Of a DNA stretch of 64,000 bases, positions 60,136 to 64,000 are shown piece after piece; position 1 is the stretch's first letter; every line of letters begins with the position of its first letter. The stretch comes from Utricularia gibba. Taxonomy: Eukaryota > Streptophyta > Magnoliopsida > Lamiales > Lentibulariaceae. The notes under the pieces were generated by a model that did not search any database, was not told the DNA's origin, and saw only the letters and a program-made list of their open reading frames with translations. The position numbers and the translations under genes were made by a program. The stretch spans positions 1,612,001 through 1,676,000 of the forward strand of contig NEEC01000017.1 of assembly GCA_002189035.1 (NCBI GenBank), read 5' to 3'.

Positions 60136-61074
60136 ACGATTGTAACTTCTTTAAGATTGTTACTAGTGGCATTCTTGGCCAAAAAGTTATTTCAAAATGG
60201 ATGAGGCAAACAAGTTGGATTTGAAAAATGATGATGTTGTCGTCTCTGCCAGCCTGGGAAAGACATTAGACCTTGAAGAGTAAACCATCGTGTGTGGCAA
60301 AAAAGGGAGCAAAAACCAGCGACTCCACAGCCATGAGCGTGATCAAGATGAATTACTACAGTAAAAGAATCAATCTTTACAAGTGGATACTCCGCCCCCC
60401 ACATGTCGGAGCGTTTCTGTCGCCTGCACCTACAATCATATGACTTGTCCTAAACCACCTCTGGCAGAATACTAAAGCAGTATTGGAGTAAGACTAAGAC
60501 AATCCCTAAAATGTTACGAACATGACAACCGTTGGCTGAGACGAGGATGAGAAGATCCAACACCAATCATTGGATTTCATTGTCCTCCAGAGAGAAGAGC
60601 CACAACTCGCAACAGCTCCCTTTGTTTAAATGGTTGGACGAGTTGGTGTAAAATCGTTCGACCCCACTGCGGGTTACAGAGATGCGCCATTTTTTGCTGT
60701 CTAAGACAAGCAGTGAGCGGCTGTAAATTGGTAAAATTATTATTAATATGTTCACTAGCTTCGTGACTTGCAGAGTAGGGATGCCTGTGGCTTCCAGTTC
60801 AGTCTGTCCAGTGGCAGAAGTTTCGGGGAAAGGAAAAAGAATCAATCTTTACATCACTCAACCAAAAGCCATGGCTGGGATGTTCGCAGCCGGCTACATG
60901 GCAATGCCAATGCACATATCTTTGAACATCGCGCTTGTTTGATCCCTGCTTCTGGACAACAGCTTTTTGCTCAAATGGGATCTGAGGGAGTACATAAAAT
61001 GGAGACGACCATCCCACTTTCGGATCCTTCCGCAATGAAAATTGTAGGATGGAATCGAAACGGCACCTTCGGGA
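60136..61074. other. Convergent 3' intergenic region
   Basis: Between the ends of DDX41 (+) and the TSS-like gene (-). It probably contains both 3' UTRs. Open frames on both strands at 60567-61133 show no similarity I recognise. Confidence 0.45.
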
Positions 61075-64000
61075 TCAACGGGCGGATGCACATACGGGTT
61101 GTAGAGGGTATAAGCCATGAACACCGTTGGTGAAATGCTCCTTGTTTTTCCTCCGCTTGGTGACTAGAACAAATCCTTCCCCATCAAGAGTCTTGCCTTC
61201 AGTTACTGCCGTCTCAGCCTTTTGCTCCTTGCTGCATTTGGTATCGGATTCTGGTGAGAGATTTGTTGCAACTGTTTCAGCTGAACTTGCCAAGGACGTA
61301 CTCTTCTTTTCAGTTACTGGAGCCGAAACTTCGGGTTCAGCAGTTCTCTGCAGTGATTTTACAATGAAACTGAGCAGCATCTGCCTTGCTAGGTCGGCTA
61401 CGTCTGCATCAGAGATGTAGCTTAGTCCTTTTCCTGTAACAGCAGATGCAGAAGCATCATCAAGAGTAATCTCCCCGGACCTAATGGGACCAGTACTCGA
61501 TTCAGTAGAATGATCAGCAGGTTTGTAATCCTCTGCAGGTGCATCTGTTGGCTGTGTTCGTTTGGGAACAAATTCCACGGCGTGTGGATTCATTGTCCTT
61601 GGGGAAATAAAGCCACTTCTTTCTGATACCCGAACTTGGTAATTAGCATACCCAGGTCTCATTCGGAAGCCATGGCTTGCCTGATAATACATTGGTGATC
61701 TTGGACCACATGGAACTCTGGCAGTAACTGGAGGGAATCCCACAAGCTCAACAAATGCTCCTTGGGTGGAAGCAGCATCACAGACAGCGGCGGCAGCTGT
61801 TGAAGTTAGTGCCTGTGCTAAAGCATAGGCACTCGGACTGAATGGCTCAGCTGAAGCTGAGAGTTTACTTCCGTTTGTTTCCCCGGGTCTCTCATGGCCA
61901 GTTGGAGAAGGTGTGCCGTCACTGTCAGGATTAGTAACTGCTGAATCAGGTCCAGATTCTACAGTATTATCATCCTCAGTGTCTGGTTTCCCTCCACCGT
62001 ATTCCAATGATGGGGCATCAGGAGAAACCACAATATCCCAGCCTCCTGCTCTATTTCGTTTGGACCATCACATGCTTTGTCAGTTTTTTCAGCACATTTT
62101 TCCTCCACTTTATCCGGTACAAGCTTCAAAACTGTACCTGGAGCAGCTACAGCCACTTCTTTGTAAGATAAAGACTTGGATGCTAATGCTGTGAGGCTTG
62201 CTGGAGGCAGAGGAACCTTCACTGCTGAACTTTTAGCTTCACCATCAATGGTCACACTTAAAGAGCCTGCTTTTCTGTGTGGGGGCGCTTCGGAAGAAAC
62301 AGACTTCGGCAGCACCTTATTAGACGGTAAAATAGCATCTCTTTTATGGGTGTCCTTGTAGTTGCAAACAGGGGAATTTATCTTTAACTTGGCAACATCT
62401 GGACGCCTTTTGTTCAACTTTCTTGTAGCTCCATTTCCAGATCTGCTTTTTGAAATAGCTTCCTGCCACCCTTCATCTGACTTGACATCTTGAATAATTT
62501 CCTCATGAAATGGGATATCTAGTTTGGTAATTTCATTGTCTTGAGGTTGTTCCCGGATGGACTTAATCTCAACTTTATCCTCACCAATCTGGCTATCCTC
62601 AAACACATCAGTAGCCTCTATACTTCCATTGCTGGTGATACCTTCAATTGCTCCCTGGTGCTGCTCTGTGGGGGGCACATCACCAACAGGAAAACTCTAC
62701 AAAGCGAAGCATACAAGTGGATTTAATTGCAAAACTTAAAGTGACAGCGGCTTGACTACAAAACTCAATAATAAAATGATTTTAAGCAAAGAATCAACCT
62801 TTGAACGCCGCTTCCTTTGAGCATCACCAGGCTTTGCTTCCTGATCTGGACTAATGTAATCCAGGAGATCTGACACACTGTAATAACAAGCAAAGAATTA
62901 TGTAGAAAGCTCACATTACATCAAATGAAGGCACCCCTTGAATACCTGAGATGACCCTTGCTGGCAATGGATGCATCCAGCTTTGGGGCTCCAGTGCGGG
63001 CAGCTTCTTGCTGCTCCAGGGCTTTTGACTCAAAATACTCAAGCCATGCAGCAGCATCCTGCAGTTACAGAAGACTAAGCAACAGGCAATAGAAATTGAA
63101 TGTACATTAACTGAGCATTCTAAAGGAGAAAAGATCGATACATTACACAAGTAGATATACTACAAAATTGAAACTTGAGCAGTCTACTTCTTATTCCTTA
63201 GTTTAACCATGCATTTGTAGAAATGTATATCAGCTCATAAAATACACACTCGAATCCTAGAATTTAAACTGAGCAGAATGTAACCGAAATTTTCTAAACC
63301 TGCGTGCGGAGGTCATCTGCTCCAAGTTTTGCTTGAAGAATTTGCAAGGTAGTTTTTTCATGCTGCACACTTAGTGTATATGCTTCCATCAATGAAAGAG
63401 CTATGGCAATGGCGTGATAGCTAGCAGCAGTCTGTCAAATAGAGCGACCAGTCTTAAATATTGAAATCTAGTAGCTAACAATTTGCAGGAAATTTCAGAG
63501 AGGATCTGCATGGGAAATTGCTATGAACCATGACTGCCGATGTGGGATATTGGAAATATTGAAAGATACCTGTATATGATCAGCTCCTAATAATTTTTGG
63601 TTGCACTTGAGAGCTTCATGCAAATATCTGAGAGCAACATGAACATTTCCCATCCCCTCCTCCATCATAGCCACATTTATGTAAGTAGCTGCTGTATTTG
63701 GGTGTGCAAGCCCACATGTGAAATGGAGAAGGTACAGTGCACGGTTGACGTATCTGCTCATGGATGATAAAAAATGAAGTTGATTTAGCCCACAAAAGAG
63801 TAGGTGGAGAAAGTCACTCGGAGCCACAGACAAGGGTACCTACTTTAAAGCCAATTCAATGTGTTGAAGACGGTAGTAAAAAACTGATAGATCCCCATAA
63901 CTCTTCATTGTATCTGGATGATCAAGCCCGAGCTCCCTTTCATTGATATCAAGTGCTTTCTGCTGGTATATAGTTGCCTAAAAAGGAACATTTGCAGAAT
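61075..64000 (-). CDS. TSS/REC (CLU-related) tetratricopeptide protein, 3' part, one-base frameshift
   Basis: The gene enters from the right edge. Its TPR exons include [20 protein letters not shown] and [20 protein letters not shown], then [21 protein letters not shown] long, low-complexity C-terminal region begins [20 protein letters not shown], contains [20 protein letters not shown] and ends [35 protein letters not shown]. The C-terminal [11 protein letters not shown] and WQEA blocks are typical of TSS and REDUCED CHLOROPLAST COVERAGE proteins, relatives of the mitochondrial-clustering protein CLU; the REC branch influences chloroplast compartment size. Near 62037-62039, GCTGGGATATTG has three G where four give [17 protein letters not shown] in frame. 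As written the two halves lie in different frames. Confidence 0.85.

Overview
This is a plant nuclear genomic window. It has intron-containing genes in both orientations, AT-rich intergenic DNA, chloroplast-targeted proteins and plant-only families. The R1-type coiled-coil NLR and the plastidic TPS-b terpene synthases point to a eudicot, probably an asterid and possibly Lamiales. That placement is inference. There are no bacterial operons, CRISPR arrays or phage genes, and I recognised no tRNA or rRNA.

Layout, left to right. 1-1845 (+): 3' part of a PPR-SMR protein. 2045-4936 (-): single-exon NLR. 6070-8736 (-): GDP-mannose pyrophosphorylase-like protein (GMPPA/KONJAC type). 9646-9876 (-): conserved 76-residue protein. 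10308-11830 (-): plastid RsmG-type rRNA methyltransferase. 13857-15152 (+): Raf-like kinase. 17146-17904 (+): DUF761 protein. 18356-19146 (-): rubredoxin-like membrane protein. 19452-21660 (-): IRX10-type xylan xylosyltransferase, head to head with PIG-F at 22505-23856 (+). 24199-25642 (-): proteasome subunit beta PBG1. 27527-28846 (-): intronless CIPK. 31404-36305 (-): APC3/CDC27. 39889-40383 (+): C2H2-EAR zinc finger. 42055-44514 (-): receptor-like kinase that looks catalytically dead. 47957-50084 and 52403-54671 (+): tandem terpene synthases. 56094-56693 (+): serine-rich protein. 57398-57879 (-): weak unidentified gene. 58364-60135 (+): DDX41/RH35 helicase. 61075-64000 (-): 3' part of a TSS/REC/CLU-like TPR protein.

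Most genes are unrelated housekeeping or signalling genes, so the order is ordinary plant synteny rather than a functional cluster. The accessory part is roughly 46.3-55.2 kb. There a segment carrying promoter, seven exons and 3' UTR was tandemly duplicated, and the two terpene synthase copies then gained different lesions, insertions and a gene-conversion tract.

The most important reading caution is that five otherwise well-conserved genes each lack exactly one G in a G run: GMPPA, the Raf-like kinase, PBG1, DDX41 and the TSS-like gene. The simplest explanation is a systematic homopolymer error in the assembly, not five pseudogenes. Exon boundaries were found by eye from splice dinucleotides, phase and remembered family sequences. 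They are estimates that RNA-seq would settle.
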